Shown in pieces: positions 1 to 7,485 of a stretch of 11,748 bases of DNA. Each line of letters begins with the position of its first letter. The stretch's first letter is position 1. The DNA lies in assembly GCA_937974415.1 (NCBI GenBank), contig CALJXB010000446.1, positions 1-11,748 of the forward strand. The letters are read 5' to 3'. The translations under genes and the position numbers were made by a program. Source of the stretch: an uncultured Kiloniellales bacterium. Lineage in GTDB: Bacteria > Pseudomonadota > Alphaproteobacteria > Kiloniellales > JAKSDN01. The notes under the pieces were generated by a model. That model was given only the letters and a program-made list of their open reading frames with translations, ran no database searches and was not told where the DNA came from.

Positions 1-261
1 CAGCAGACCATTCTGAAGCAACAGGAAGCCATCCACGTCCTGGAGGCGGAATGGAGCTATCTCAACCGGCCAGAGCGTATTTCCTTGCTCGCCGAACGCT
101 TTTTGGCGCTGGCCCCCCTGTCTGCTGACCATGTGGTCAGCATCAAAGACCTGCCGCAGCGCCTGGAGCCCGGGGACGACGACGTTCCTGGGCTCCCCAA
201 AGCGGAGGGGCAGGGATTGGCCGCCAAAGCCACTTTGGTCAGCGTGAGGCCGGGTGAATGA
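1..261 (+). CDS. ftsL: Cell division protein FtsL, C-terminal part (5' end outside window)
   Basis: Frame 1 is open from the first base to the TGA at 259-261 and gives 86 residues without a start codon, so the gene begins upstream. FtsL is a small bitopic protein that forms a periplasmic coiled coil with FtsB, joins FtsQ and activates the FtsW-FtsI septal synthase. The visible part starts with a Gln/Glu-rich helical stretch with heptad-like hydrophobics, followed by LEAEWSYLNRPERISLLAER, which matches the FtsL pattern of a Leu-x-x-Glu helix leading into YLxRPxRI and a following amphipathic helix. The N-terminal cytoplasmic stub and membrane segment are not in the window. The last 30 or so residues are acidic and Gly/Pro-rich, and probably disordered. 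Its position directly before ftsI, with an ATGA overlap, is the canonical place for ftsL and supports the call, because the sequence family itself is poorly conserved. Confidence 0.88.
   Translation, partial: QQTILKQQEAIHVLEAEWSYLNRPERISLLAERFLALAPLSADHVVSIKDLPQRLEPGDDDVPGLPKAEGQGLAAKATLVSVRPGE
244..249 (+). promoter_or_regulatory. Ribosome binding site of ftsI
   Basis: GTGAGG lies inside the last codons of ftsL and ends 8 bases before the ATG at 258. It is a moderate Shine-Dalgarno match. It supports the ATG that overlaps the ftsL stop as the ftsI start, since the next in-frame candidate (TTG at 333) has no such sequence before it. Confidence 0.55.
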
Positions 262-2027
262 ACCAAGGGCCTCCCGGGCTGCAGCACCGCCGCGGAATTC
301 CCGGGGCCCGGCCGTCGCCGGGCCCGCCGACATTGAACCCGCCGAAACCCATCAAGCTGGACGGCGTCGGCAAGCTGGCGCTCGAGACCGGCAGGACGCG
401 CCTGCTGGTCACCGGCTTGGTGTTCGCCCTGGCGTTTTTGGCGATCGGCCTGCGGCTCGTCGAGTTAGGCCTGCTGCGCGACGGCAACGAGCCGCGGGTG
501 GCGCGCGGCGAGACGGCCCAGCCCTTCAATACCGGCCGCGCCGACATCGTCGACCGCAACGGCGTGGTGCTCGCCAGCACGCTGCCGACCCAGTCGCTCT
601 ACGCCAATCCGCGACTGGTCATGGACGTCCAGGAGACCGCCGCGGCGCTGGCCGGCGTTCTGCCGGAGCTGTCGGCGCGCGAGCTGAGCGCCAAGCTCAG
701 CCTCGACCGCAGCTTCGTCTGGCTGAAGCGCAACCTGACGCCGCGCCAGCAGTACGAGGTCAATCGCCTGGGACTGCCCGGCCTGGACTTCCAGCGCGAG
801 CTGGACCGGGTCTATCCCCTGGGCGCGCTCGCCGTCCAGACCGTGGGTTTCACCGACGTCGACGGCAACGGCCTGGCAGGCCTGGAGCGCGCGTTCGATA
901 CTCAGCTGCGCAGCCAGGATCAGCCGCTCGAGCTCAGCCTCGACGTCAGGATCCAGCATATCCTGGCCGAGGAGGTGGCCCGCACCATCGCCGAGTTCCG
1001 GGCCATCGGCGGCGTCGGGCTGGTGCTCGACGTGGACTCGGGCGAGATCGTCGCCCTGGTCTCGCTGCCGACCTTCGATCCGGACCGGCCCGGCGTCGCG
1101 CCGTCCGAGGCCCGCTTCAACCGCGCCACCCTCGGCGTCTACGAGATGGGCTCGGTATTCAAGATCTTCACCACCGCCATGGCGCTCGACGAGGGCATCG
1201 TCGACCTCAACGACGGCTATGACGTCCGCAAGCCCATCAAGGCGGCACGCTACGTGATCCGCGACTACAAGCCGAAGAACCGCTGGCTGTCGATCCCGGA
1301 GATCTTCATCTATTCGAGCAACATCGGCACCGTCCACATGGCCATGGACGCCGGCACCAAGGCGCAGCAGGACTTTCTCAGCCGTATCGGCCTGACCCGT
1401 CCCGCGCCGGTCGAGCTGCCGGAGATCGGCCAGCCCATGCTTCCCTCGCCGTGGCGCGAGATCAACACCATGACCATCGCCTATGGCCATGGCCTGGCGG
1501 TCAGTCCGCTGCAGGTCGCCCGGGCGGTCGGCGCCATGGTCAACGGCGGCCTGTTGAGGCCGGTCACCCTCCTCAAGGCGACCAGCGCGGAACCGCTCTA
1601 CGAGCAGCGTGTGATCTCCGAGGAGACCTCGCGCGCCATGTCCTGGCTGATGCGCTTGGTGGTGCAATACGGCACCGGGCGCAAGGCCAACGCCCCGGGC
1701 TATATGGTCGGCGGCAAGACCGGAACGGCCGACAAGCTGGTCGGACGGCGCTATGCCAACGACGCCCGCATGGCGACCTTCGTCGGCGCCTTTCCGATGG
1801 ACGATCCGCGCTACGTGGTGCTCGCCATGATCGACGAGCCCAAGGGCAACGAGAGCACCCTGGGCTATGCCACCGGCGGATGGGTCGCCGCCCCCCTGGT
1901 GGGGCGCGTGGTGGAGCGCATCGGGCCGTTGGTAGGCATTCGGCCCCGACCGGCAGAGGAATTAGCCGGAGTGGACGAATTGCTGATCCCGGCCAAGGCC
2001 GGGAGATTCGTTCTTGCTGCTCAGTGA
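258..2027 (+). CDS. ftsI: Septal peptidoglycan transpeptidase FtsI (penicillin-binding protein 3)
   Basis: FtsI is the class B PBP that crosslinks septal peptidoglycan with FtsW as its glycosyltransferase partner. It is anchored in the inner membrane with its catalytic domain in the periplasm. The 589-residue product has a Pro-rich, basic cytoplasmic N-terminus (about 1-48), one membrane segment (about 49-71), a PBP dimerisation domain containing the ADIVDRNGVVLA signature, and a transpeptidase domain with all three active-site motifs: SVFK with nucleophile Ser299 and Lys302, SSN at 353-355, and KTGT at 487-490. The length fits alphaproteobacterial FtsI. The ATG overlaps the ftsL stop as ATGA. 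The 3' end overlaps the proposed murE start by 14 bases. No key residue is missing. The roughly 48-residue proline-rich cytoplasmic leader is the least conserved part. PBP2 (MrdA) is an alternative on domains alone, but dcw context and the short anchor favour FtsI. Confidence 0.97.
   Translation: MNQGPPGLQHRRGIPGARPSPGPPTLNPPKPIKLDGVGKLALETGRTRLLVTGLVFALAFLAIGLRLVELGLLRDGNEPRVARGETAQPFNTGRADIVDRNGVVLASTLPTQSLYANPRLVMDVQETAAALAGVLPELSARELSAKLSLDRSFVWLKRNLTPRQQYEVNRLGLPGLDFQRELDRVYPLGALAVQTVGFTDVDGNGLAGLERAFDTQLRSQDQPLELSLDVRIQHILAEEVARTIAEFRAIGGVGLVLDVDSGEIVALVSLPTFDPDRPGVAPSEARFNRATLGVYEMGSVFKIFTTAMALDEGIVDLNDGYDVRKPIKAARYVIRDYKPKNRWLSIPEIFIYSSNIGTVHMAMDAGTKAQQDFLSRIGLTRPAPVELPEIGQPMLPSPWREINTMTIAYGHGLAVSPLQVARAVGAMVNGGLLRPVTLLKATSAEPLYEQRVISEETSRAMSWLMRLVVQYGTGRKANAPGYMVGGKTGTADKLVGRRYANDARMATFVGAFPMDDPRYVVLAMIDEPKGNESTLGYATGGWVAAPLVGRVVERIGPLVGIRPRPAEELAGVDELLIPAKAGRFVLAAQ
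1997..2005 (+). promoter_or_regulatory. Ribosome binding site of murE (GGCCGGGAG)
   Basis: GGCCGGGAG, with core GGGAG at 2001-2005, lies within the ftsI coding end, 8 bases before the TTG at 2014. The same nine bases precede murG and murB at nearly the same spacing. This is the main argument for a TTG start of murE at 2014 over the ATG at 2053, whose nearest purine run (GGGGGAG, 2034-2040) ends 12 bases upstream. Confidence 0.5.
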
Positions 2028-3492
2028 GCTAACGGGGGAGGCGAACGACGAGATGACGGTGGTGTCCTTGGCGGAAGCGGTCGAGGTGACGGGGCTCACG
2101 GCGGACAGCCGTAAGGTCGGCCCCGGCTATCTCTTTGCGGCTCTGCCCGGCACCCAGAGCGACGGCCGCGAATTCATCGACGAGGCCGTATCCAAGGGCG
2201 CCGTCGTGGTCCTCGCCCCCAAAGGGACCGCCCTCAAGTCCTACGGCCACCCGGTCGCCCTGGTGGAAGACGACAATCCGCGCCGTCGCCTGGCGATCCT
2301 GGCCGCGCGCTTCTACAACGCCCAGCCCGAGCTGGTCGCCGCCGTGACCGGCACCAACGGCAAGACATCGGTGGCCGATTTCACCCGCCAGATTTGGCGG
2401 CACGCCGGCCTCAAGGCCGCCAGCCTGGGCACACTCGGGCTGATCCCGGACCACGAGGCAGCGCCCTCCTCGCTGACCACGCCGGACCCGGTCGAGCTGC
2501 ACGCCTGCCTGGCGGCGCTGGCCGAGGACGGCGTCGAGCGCCTGGCGATGGAAGCCTCGAGCCACGGCCTCGATCAGTTTCGCCTCGACGGCGTGCGCGT
2601 CGCCGCCGCCGCATTCACCAACCTGTCGCGCGACCATCTCGACTACCACGGCGAGATGGACAGCTATTTCAACGCCAAGCGCCGCCTCTTCGCCGAGCTG
2701 GTGGAGAGCAAAGGCACCGCCGTGCTCAATGCCGACGACCCGGCCCACTTGGAATTGGAAGAGGTTGCGCGGGCGCGCGGCTTGCGCGTCATGACCTACG
2801 GCTGGGGCGGCCGCAACTTGGTGCTGCGCGAGCTCGAGCCAACACCGGAAGGCCTCGCCATGACCTTCGACCTCTGCGGCAATCGCTGCGAGGCGTCGCT
2901 GCCCCTGGCGGGCGCCTTCCAGGCCCACAATGTCCTCGCCGCCTTGGGCCTCGCGATCGCCACGGACTGCGACAAAGACGCCGCCGTCGGCGCGCTGGCC
3001 GGCCTGCGTGGCGTCGCCGGGCGCATGGAGCATGTCGGCCGCACGCCCCTGGGCGGCGATGTCTATGTGGACTACGCCCACACGCCGGACGCTCTGGCGA
3101 CGGCGCTGAAGGCGGCCCGACCGCATGCCCGCAAGCGACTCGTCGTGGTGTTCGGCTGCGGCGGCGACCGCGACCCGGGCAAGCGGCCGCAGATGGGCGC
3201 CATCGCCAGCGAGCTGGCCGACGAGGCCATCGTCACCGACGACAACCCCCGCGGCGAGGAGCCGGCAGCGATCCGCCAGGAGATCCTCGCCGCCGCGCCC
3301 GGCGCCTCGGAGGTCGGAGACCGCGGCGAAGCTATCGCGCGCGCCGTCGTCGGCCTGCGCGAGGGCGACGTCCTGGTGATCGCCGGCAAGGGCCACGAGC
3401 CGGGCCAGATCGTCGCCGGCCGGGTGCTGCCGTTCGACGACCGCCAGGTCGCCCGCGCCGCGCTCGAGGTGTTGGCGGAGGATGCCGGATGA
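2014..3492 (+). CDS. murE: UDP-MurNAc-L-Ala-D-Glu:meso-diaminopimelate ligase MurE
   Basis: MurE is a cytoplasmic ATP-dependent Mur ligase that adds the third residue to the peptidoglycan stem. Numbered from TTG 2014 (492 residues), the UDP-binding N-terminal domain contains LTADSRKVGPGYLFAALPG. The central domain has the P-loop GTNGKT (Lys117), the LTTPDPV and ASSHGLDQFRLDG motifs and YFNAKRRLF, whose Lys222 corresponds to the carbamylated lysine of the family. The C-terminal domain has the DNPR motif (410-413), known to select meso-diaminopimelate rather than lysine. The gene therefore indicates a Gram-negative type, mDAP-containing wall. Start choice is open: TTG 2014 gives the family-like opening LLLSEL and has a good ribosome binding site, whereas ATG 2053 would give 479 residues and lose that stretch. 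murF follows with an ATGA overlap. Confidence 0.96.
   Translation: MLLSELTGEANDEMTVVSLAEAVEVTGLTADSRKVGPGYLFAALPGTQSDGREFIDEAVSKGAVVVLAPKGTALKSYGHPVALVEDDNPRRRLAILAARFYNAQPELVAAVTGTNGKTSVADFTRQIWRHAGLKAASLGTLGLIPDHEAAPSSLTTPDPVELHACLAALAEDGVERLAMEASSHGLDQFRLDGVRVAAAAFTNLSRDHLDYHGEMDSYFNAKRRLFAELVESKGTAVLNADDPAHLELEEVARARGLRVMTYGWGGRNLVLRELEPTPEGLAMTFDLCGNRCEASLPLAGAFQAHNVLAALGLAIATDCDKDAAVGALAGLRGVAGRMEHVGRTPLGGDVYVDYAHTPDALATALKAARPHARKRLVVVFGCGGDRDPGKRPQMGAIASELADEAIVTDDNPRGEEPAAIRQEILAAAPGASEVGDRGEAIARAVVGLREGDVLVIAGKGHEPGQIVAGRVLPFDDRQVARAALEVLAEDAG
3477..3481 (+). promoter_or_regulatory. Ribosome binding site of murF
   Basis: GGAGG within the last murE codons ends 7 bases before the ATG at 3489. 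This fixes the murF start at the ATG overlapping the murE stop, although the reading frame itself stays open far upstream inside murE. Confidence 0.7.
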
Positions 3493-4943
3493 CCAAAGAG
3501 AGCCAGAAGGCACCGGTGCTTTGGACCGCGGCCGACGCCGCCGCCGCCACCAACGGCACGACGACGGGAGACTGGACGGCCAGCGGGGTGTCGATCGACA
3601 CCCGCACGCTCGAGCCGGGCGACCTTTTCGTCGCCCTCAAGGGCCCCAAATTCGACGGCCACGACTACCTGGCCGCCGCCTTTGCCGCCGGCGCCGCAGC
3701 GGCCATGATCCACAAGGCCTCCGAAGACCTGCCCGCCGACCTGCCCGCCGACAAGCCGCTGCTCAGGGTCGGCGACACCCTCAAGAGCCTCTGGGCCCTC
3801 GGCACCGTGGCCCGCAACCGCAGCCGCGCGAATTTCCTCGGCATCACCGGCAGCGTCGGCAAGACCGGCACCAAGGAAGCCCTGCGGGCATGCCTCGCGG
3901 CCCAGGCGCCGACGGCGGCGAACCTGGGCAGCCTCAACAATCACTGGGGCGTGCCCCTGTCGCTTGCCCGCATGGCCCGGGACGCCGTCTACGGCGTATT
4001 CGAGATGGGCATGAACCATCCCGGCGAGATCGCCCAGCTCTCGGCGCTGGTGCGCCCGCGCATCGCGGTGATCACCAACGTGGAGCCGGCCCACATCGCC
4101 TTCTTCTCCTCGGTAACCGAGATCGCCGAGGCCAAGGCGGAGATCTTCGAAGGGGTGATCGAAGGCGGCGCCGCCGTGCTCAACCGCGATCATGCCCTCT
4201 TCCATCTGCTGCGCGAACGCGCCGTGGCCGCCGGCGTCGAGGACATCGTCGGCTTTGGCCGGCATCCGGAGGCCGAGGTCCGGGCGCTCGAGGTGGCCTT
4301 GGGGCCGAGCGAAAGCCGGGTGCGGGCCAAGGTGCTCGGCACGGAGCTCGACTACAGGTTGTCACTGCCCGGATCCCACTGGGTGGCCAATTCCCTCGCG
4401 GTCCTGGCCGCCGTCGCGGCCGTCGGCGCGGACCTCGACACGGCCGCCGAGGCGCTCGGCCGGCTGGAACCCCTGAAGGGGCGGGGCCAACGCTTCACGC
4501 CGGACCTGCCGGGCGGCAGCTTCCTGCTGATCGACGACAGCTACAACGCCAACCCCACATCCATGCGCGCCGCCTTTCAGGTCCTCGCCCAGGCGCCGGT
4601 TTCCGAGGGCGCGCGCCGCATTGCCGTGCTCGGCGACATGCTCGAGCTGGGTGACGAGGCCGAGGCCCGCCACGCCCGCCTGGCCGGGTCCCTCGTGGCT
4701 CAGAAGATCGATCTGGTGTTCACCTGCGGCCCGGCCATGGCGGCGCTGCACGAAGCGCTGCCCAAGGTCATGAAGGGCGGGCATACCACGGACTCCGGCG
4801 CCCTGGCGCCGCTGGTGAGCGGCGCGCTTACGCCCGGCGATGCGGTCCTGGTCAAGGGCTCGGCCGGCAGCCGCATGGGCTTTGTGGTCGAGGCGCTGAA
4901 ATCCATCGAAACCGACCCGCCGCGCGCGGCCAACGGGGAGTGA
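3489..4943 (+). CDS. murF: UDP-MurNAc-tripeptide:D-Ala-D-Ala ligase MurF
   Basis: MurF is the last cytoplasmic Mur ligase: it joins D-alanyl-D-alanine to UDP-MurNAc-tripeptide using ATP, giving the pentapeptide used by MraY. The 484-residue product begins with the MurF-type N-terminal domain (VSIDTRTLEPGDLFVALKG). The ATPase domain has P-loop GSVGKT with Lys125, followed by GTKE. It also has NLGSLNNHWGVPLSLA (Asn150, Asn151 and His152) and FEMGMNHPGEI. The C-terminal domain carries DDSYNANP (349-356), IAVLGDMLELG and LVKGSAGSRMG, all MurF hallmarks. Length is normal. The frame is open upstream through murE, but homology and the ribosome binding site put the start at 3489. It overlaps murE by ATGA, and mraY starts 9 bases after its stop. 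A tandem repeat gives LPADLPAD at residues 81-88 in a probable surface loop. Confidence 0.97.
   Translation: MTKESQKAPVLWTAADAAAATNGTTTGDWTASGVSIDTRTLEPGDLFVALKGPKFDGHDYLAAAFAAGAAAAMIHKASEDLPADLPADKPLLRVGDTLKSLWALGTVARNRSRANFLGITGSVGKTGTKEALRACLAAQAPTAANLGSLNNHWGVPLSLARMARDAVYGVFEMGMNHPGEIAQLSALVRPRIAVITNVEPAHIAFFSSVTEIAEAKAEIFEGVIEGGAAVLNRDHALFHLLRERAVAAGVEDIVGFGRHPEAEVRALEVALGPSESRVRAKVLGTELDYRLSLPGSHWVANSLAVLAAVAAVGADLDTAAEALGRLEPLKGRGQRFTPDLPGGSFLLIDDSYNANPTSMRAAFQVLAQAPVSEGARRIAVLGDMLELGDEAEARHARLAGSLVAQKIDLVFTCGPAMAALHEALPKVMKGGHTTDSGALAPLVSGALTPGDAVLVKGSAGSRMGFVVEALKSIETDPPRAANGE
3726..3749 (+). repeat. In-frame tandem 12-base duplication in murF
   Basis: GACCTGCCCGCC occurs twice back to back (3726-3737 and 3738-3749) and is followed by another GAC, so the protein reads DLPADLPAD. 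The copies are identical at the base level, which suggests a fairly recent slippage duplication. It keeps the frame and sits in the N-terminal domain away from the ligase motifs. Confidence 0.8.
4935..4940 (+). promoter_or_regulatory. Possible ribosome binding site of mraY
   Basis: GGGGAG directly before the murF stop ends 12 bases upstream of the mraY ATG at 4953. This is longer than at the other genes here. A short AGG at 4945-4947 is closer but weak. The site may rely on ribosomes that terminate on murF. Confidence 0.4.
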
Positions 4944-4952
4944 CAGGCCCGC

Positions 4953-6044
4953 ATGCTGTTCAACCTGCTGCCCCCTTTGGCCGACGACTTCATCTTTTTC
5001 AATCTGTTCCGGTATCTCACCTTCCGCAGCGGCGGCGCGGTGGTAACGGCGCTGGTCATCTCGTTTCTGGTAGGCCCCCCCATCATCCGCTGGCTCAAGC
5101 GCAAGCAGGGCGAGGGTCAACCGATCCGCGCCGACGGCCCGGAATCCCATCTGATCAGCAAGGCCGGAACGCCGACCATGGGCGGCTTTTTGATTTTGCT
5201 GGCGCTGTGCACTTCGACGTTGCTGTGGGCGGACCTCACCAACGGCTTCGTCTGGGCGATCCTCTACATCACCATCGGCTTCGGCACCATCGGCTTCGCC
5301 GACGACATCCTCAAGCTGACGCGGCGCAGCTCGAAAGGCCTGCCGAGCCGCTTCAAGCTGCTGGCCCAGTTCGTCATCGGCACGGTCGCCGTCCTCTGGC
5401 TAGTGCAGTTGAGCCCGCCGGGGATCGAAACCCATCTGGCGATCCCCTTCCTCAAGAACGTGATGGTGAACCTGGGCTGGTTCCTCTTCGTCGTCTTCGC
5501 CGTCCTGGTGCTGGTCGGCTCGTCCAACGCCGTCAACCTGACCGACGGGCTGGATGGCCTCGCCATCGTGCCGGTGATGATCGCGGCCGGCTGCTTCGCG
5601 CTGATCGCCTATCTGGTGGGCAACTCGGTCTACGCCAACTACCTGCAGATCCACTACGTGGCCGGCACCGGGGAGCTCGCAGTGTTCTGCGGCGCGCTGA
5701 TCGGCGCCAGCCTCGGCTTCCTCTGGTTCAATGCGCCGCCGGCCATGGTCTTCATGGGCGACACGGGTTCGCTCTCTTGCGGCGGGGCGCTGGGCGGCAT
5801 CTCGATCATCACCAAGCACGAGCTGGTGCTCGCCATCATCGGCGGCCTCTTCGTGCTGGAGGCGGTTTCGGTGATCGTGCAGGTCGCCTCCTTCAAGCTG
5901 ACCGGTCGCCGCGTGTTCCGCATGGCGCCGCTGCACCATCACTTCGAGAAAAAAGGCTGGGCCGAGCCCACCATCGTGATCCGCTTCTGGATCATCGCCT
6001 CGATCCTGGCGCTCGCCGGCCTCTCCACCTTGAAACTGCGGTGA
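4953..6044 (+). CDS. mraY: Phospho-MurNAc-pentapeptide transferase MraY
   Basis: MraY is the polytopic inner-membrane enzyme that moves phospho-MurNAc-pentapeptide from UDP to undecaprenyl phosphate, giving lipid I. The 363 residues match the usual 360. The hydrophobic profile fits the expected ten membrane segments. Visible signatures are GTPTMGG, the FADD pair (Asp117, Asp118), [13 protein letters not shown] (Asn192, Asp198), MGDTGS with Asp270 (the E. coli Asp267 position), and the [11 protein letters not shown] motif with His328-330. The N-terminus MLFNLL and [10 protein letters not shown] is also typical. After MGDTGS the sequence reads LSCGG rather than the common LALGG. Both flanking gaps are tiny (9 bases to murF, 10 to murD), so the gene is part of the operon. 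Start choice is supported by length and family N-terminus more than by its ribosome binding site. Confidence 0.97.
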   Translation: MLFNLLPPLADDFIFFNLFRYLTFRSGGAVVTALVISFLVGPPIIRWLKRKQGEGQPIRADGPESHLISKAGTPTMGGFLILLALCTSTLLWADLTNGFVWAILYITIGFGTIGFADDILKLTRRSSKGLPSRFKLLAQFVIGTVAVLWLVQLSPPGIETHLAIPFLKNVMVNLGWFLFVVFAVLVLVGSSNAVNLTDGLDGLAIVPVMIAAGCFALIAYLVGNSVYANYLQIHYVAGTGELAVFCGALIGASLGFLWFNAPPAMVFMGDTGSLSCGGALGGISIITKHELVLAIIGGLFVLEAVSVIVQVASFKLTGRRVFRMAPLHHHFEKKGWAEPTIVIRFWIIASILALAGLSTLKLR

Positions 6045-6049
6045 GAGGG
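6044..6049 (+). promoter_or_regulatory. Ribosome binding site of murD
   Basis: AGAGGG, beginning on the last base of the mraY stop, ends 5 bases before the GTG at 6055 and supports this GTG as the start. It occupies much of the 10-base gap between the two genes, leaving no room for a promoter there. Confidence 0.55.
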
Positions 6050-6054
6050 CGGCG

Positions 6055-7485
6055 GTGATCGATCTTTTCTACTTCTCCGGCCTGCCCGTCGCCGTGCTCG
6101 GCCTCGGCCGCTCCGGGCTCGCCGCCGCCCGGGCGCTCAAGCAGGCCGGCGCCGAGGTCTGGGCCTGGGACGACAACGAGGACCGCCGCACGGCGGCGGC
6201 CAAAGAGGGCATCCCCTTGGTCGACCTCATGGGCTGCAACTGGCAGGAGCTGACCAGCCTGGTGATCTCGCCCGGCATCCCCCACCTCCACCCGGAGCCC
6301 CATCCGGTCGCCGCCCTCGCCCGCCAGCACAACTGCGAGATCATCGGCGACATCGAACTGCTGGGCCGGGCCATGCGCAACGCCAGCTACATCGGGGTGA
6401 CCGGCACCAACGGCAAGTCCACCACCACCGCGCTGATCGGCCATGTGCTGGAGAGCGCCGGCCGGGAAGCCCAGGTCGGCGGCAATCTGGGCCCGCCGGC
6501 CCTACTGCTCGAGCCGCTCGACCAGGGCGGCTTCTACGTGCTCGAGATGTCGAGCTTCCAGCTCGAGCTGACCCTCTCCATCACCTTCGACGTGGCGGTC
6601 CTGCTCAACGTCTCCCGCGACCACCTGGAGCGCCACGGCGGCCTCGACGGCTACATCGCCGCCAAGCGCCTGATCTTCCACCGCCAGACCGCGCCGCGCA
6701 CGGCGGTGGTCGGCATCGACGACGAGATCTGTCAGCGGGTCTGCCGCGAGCTGAGCGACGCCGGCGAGCAGATCGTCGTGCCGATCTCCGGCCTTGGCCG
6801 GGCCGCGGGCGGCGTGTTCGCCCGTGATGGGGTCCTCTACGACGACACCGACGGCCGCGAGGACCCGGTCATCGACCTGCGCGAGCTGCCGAGCCTGCCG
6901 GGCAGCCACAACTGGCAGAACGCCGCGGCCGCCTTTGCCGCCAGCAAAGCGGCCGGCGTCGAGCCGCCGGTCATCGCCGCCTGCCTGCGCAGCTATCCCG
7001 GCCTGCCCCACCGCCAGGAGTTGCTCGCCCTGGTCGACGGCGTCGCCTACGTCAACGACTCCAAGGCGACCAACGCGGACGCCGCCGCCAAGGCGCTCGC
7101 CTGCTACGACCCGATCTACTGGATCGCCGGCGGCCGGGCCAAGGCCGGCGACCTCTCGACCCTCGAGAAGCTGTTCCCGCGTATCGCCCACGCCTTCCTG
7201 ATCGGCGAGGCCGAGGCCGACTTCGCCAGGGCCCTGGAGGGCCGGGTGCCCGCCACCTGCTGCGACGACCTGGCAACGGCACTCGGCGCAGCCCGCCGGC
7301 AGGCCCTCGCGGACGGACACCCCGGTGCCGTCGTGCTGCTCTCGCCGGCGGCCGCATCTTTCGACCAATACGCCGACTTCGAAGCCCGCGGCGAGGCTTT
7401 CCGCGGCTTGGTCGCGGCGCTGCCGGGCGAGCGCGACGAGGATGTCCTGCCCGGCGTGCCGCGCCCCGGAGGCCGCCTGCAATGA
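6055..7485 (+). CDS. murD: UDP-MurNAc-L-alanine:D-glutamate ligase MurD
   Basis: MurD is the cytoplasmic ATP-dependent ligase that adds D-glutamate to UDP-MurNAc-L-Ala. The product has 476 residues from a GTG start. The N-terminal Rossmann-like domain opens with VAVLGLGRSGLAAARAL. The central domain has P-loop GTNGKST (Lys121) and LEMSSFQLE. The C-terminal domain has PHRQE, YVNDSKATN (Asp335, Ser336 and Lys337), IAGGRAKAGD and LLSPAAASFDQY (Ser430), all diagnostic of MurD. GTG 6055 puts IDLFYFSG just before the conserved strand and has a ribosome binding site, so the start is good. The protein runs about 20 residues past the conserved C-terminal helix, ending in a Gly/Pro-rich tail whose codons hold the ftsW ribosome binding site. 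The stop overlaps ftsW as ATGA. Confidence 0.96.
   Translation: MIDLFYFSGLPVAVLGLGRSGLAAARALKQAGAEVWAWDDNEDRRTAAAKEGIPLVDLMGCNWQELTSLVISPGIPHLHPEPHPVAALARQHNCEIIGDIELLGRAMRNASYIGVTGTNGKSTTTALIGHVLESAGREAQVGGNLGPPALLLEPLDQGGFYVLEMSSFQLELTLSITFDVAVLLNVSRDHLERHGGLDGYIAAKRLIFHRQTAPRTAVVGIDDEICQRVCRELSDAGEQIVVPISGLGRAAGGVFARDGVLYDDTDGREDPVIDLRELPSLPGSHNWQNAAAAFAASKAAGVEPPVIAACLRSYPGLPHRQELLALVDGVAYVNDSKATNADAAAKALACYDPIYWIAGGRAKAGDLSTLEKLFPRIAHAFLIGEAEADFARALEGRVPATCCDDLATALGAARRQALADGHPGAVVLLSPAAASFDQYADFEARGEAFRGLVAALPGERDEDVLPGVPRPGGRLQ
7468..7472 (+). promoter_or_regulatory. Ribosome binding site of ftsW
   Basis: GGAGG within the murD tail codons ends 9 bases before the ATG at 7482, and supports the ATGA-overlap start of ftsW. 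Confidence 0.65.

Noticed and set aside
2394..3488. Apparent fusion of a 365-residue N-terminal extension to MurF
   Set aside because: The frame is merely open upstream inside murE. The upstream translation is Arg/Gly/Pro-rich without domain character, and a GGAGG site plus the ATGA overlap place the start at 3489.
2029..3513. 494-codon minus-strand frame covering murE, and similar ones at 465-1667 and 3072-4265
   Set aside because: These have the same cause: antisense shadows with Gly/Ala/Arg/Gln-rich translations, no family motif and no plausible independent start signals. The sense strand carries intact Mur and Fts motifs throughout.
4944..4952. Possible internal promoter before mraY
   Set aside because: Only 9 bases separate the genes and I see no -35/-10 pair in the end of murF. 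Internal promoters within coding sequence cannot be excluded by eye, but nothing supports one.
5944..5956. Run of six A in mraY as a possible programmed frameshift site
   Set aside because: It encodes the conserved FEKKGW of MraY as GAG AAA AAA, does not form a standard slippery heptamer in phase, and the frame continues normally to the expected end.
4940..6058. Long + strand frame overlapping mraY in another phase
   Set aside because: Its Arg/Pro/His-rich translation is a frame shadow. The overlapping frame encodes MraY with all catalytic motifs and the expected membrane segments.
6616..6648. MurD motif reads NVSRDHLERHGG instead of the more usual NxSPDHLDRHG
   Set aside because: The position before Asp-His varies in the family (E. 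coli has Glu there), and the conserved Asp and His are kept, so this does not suggest altered function.
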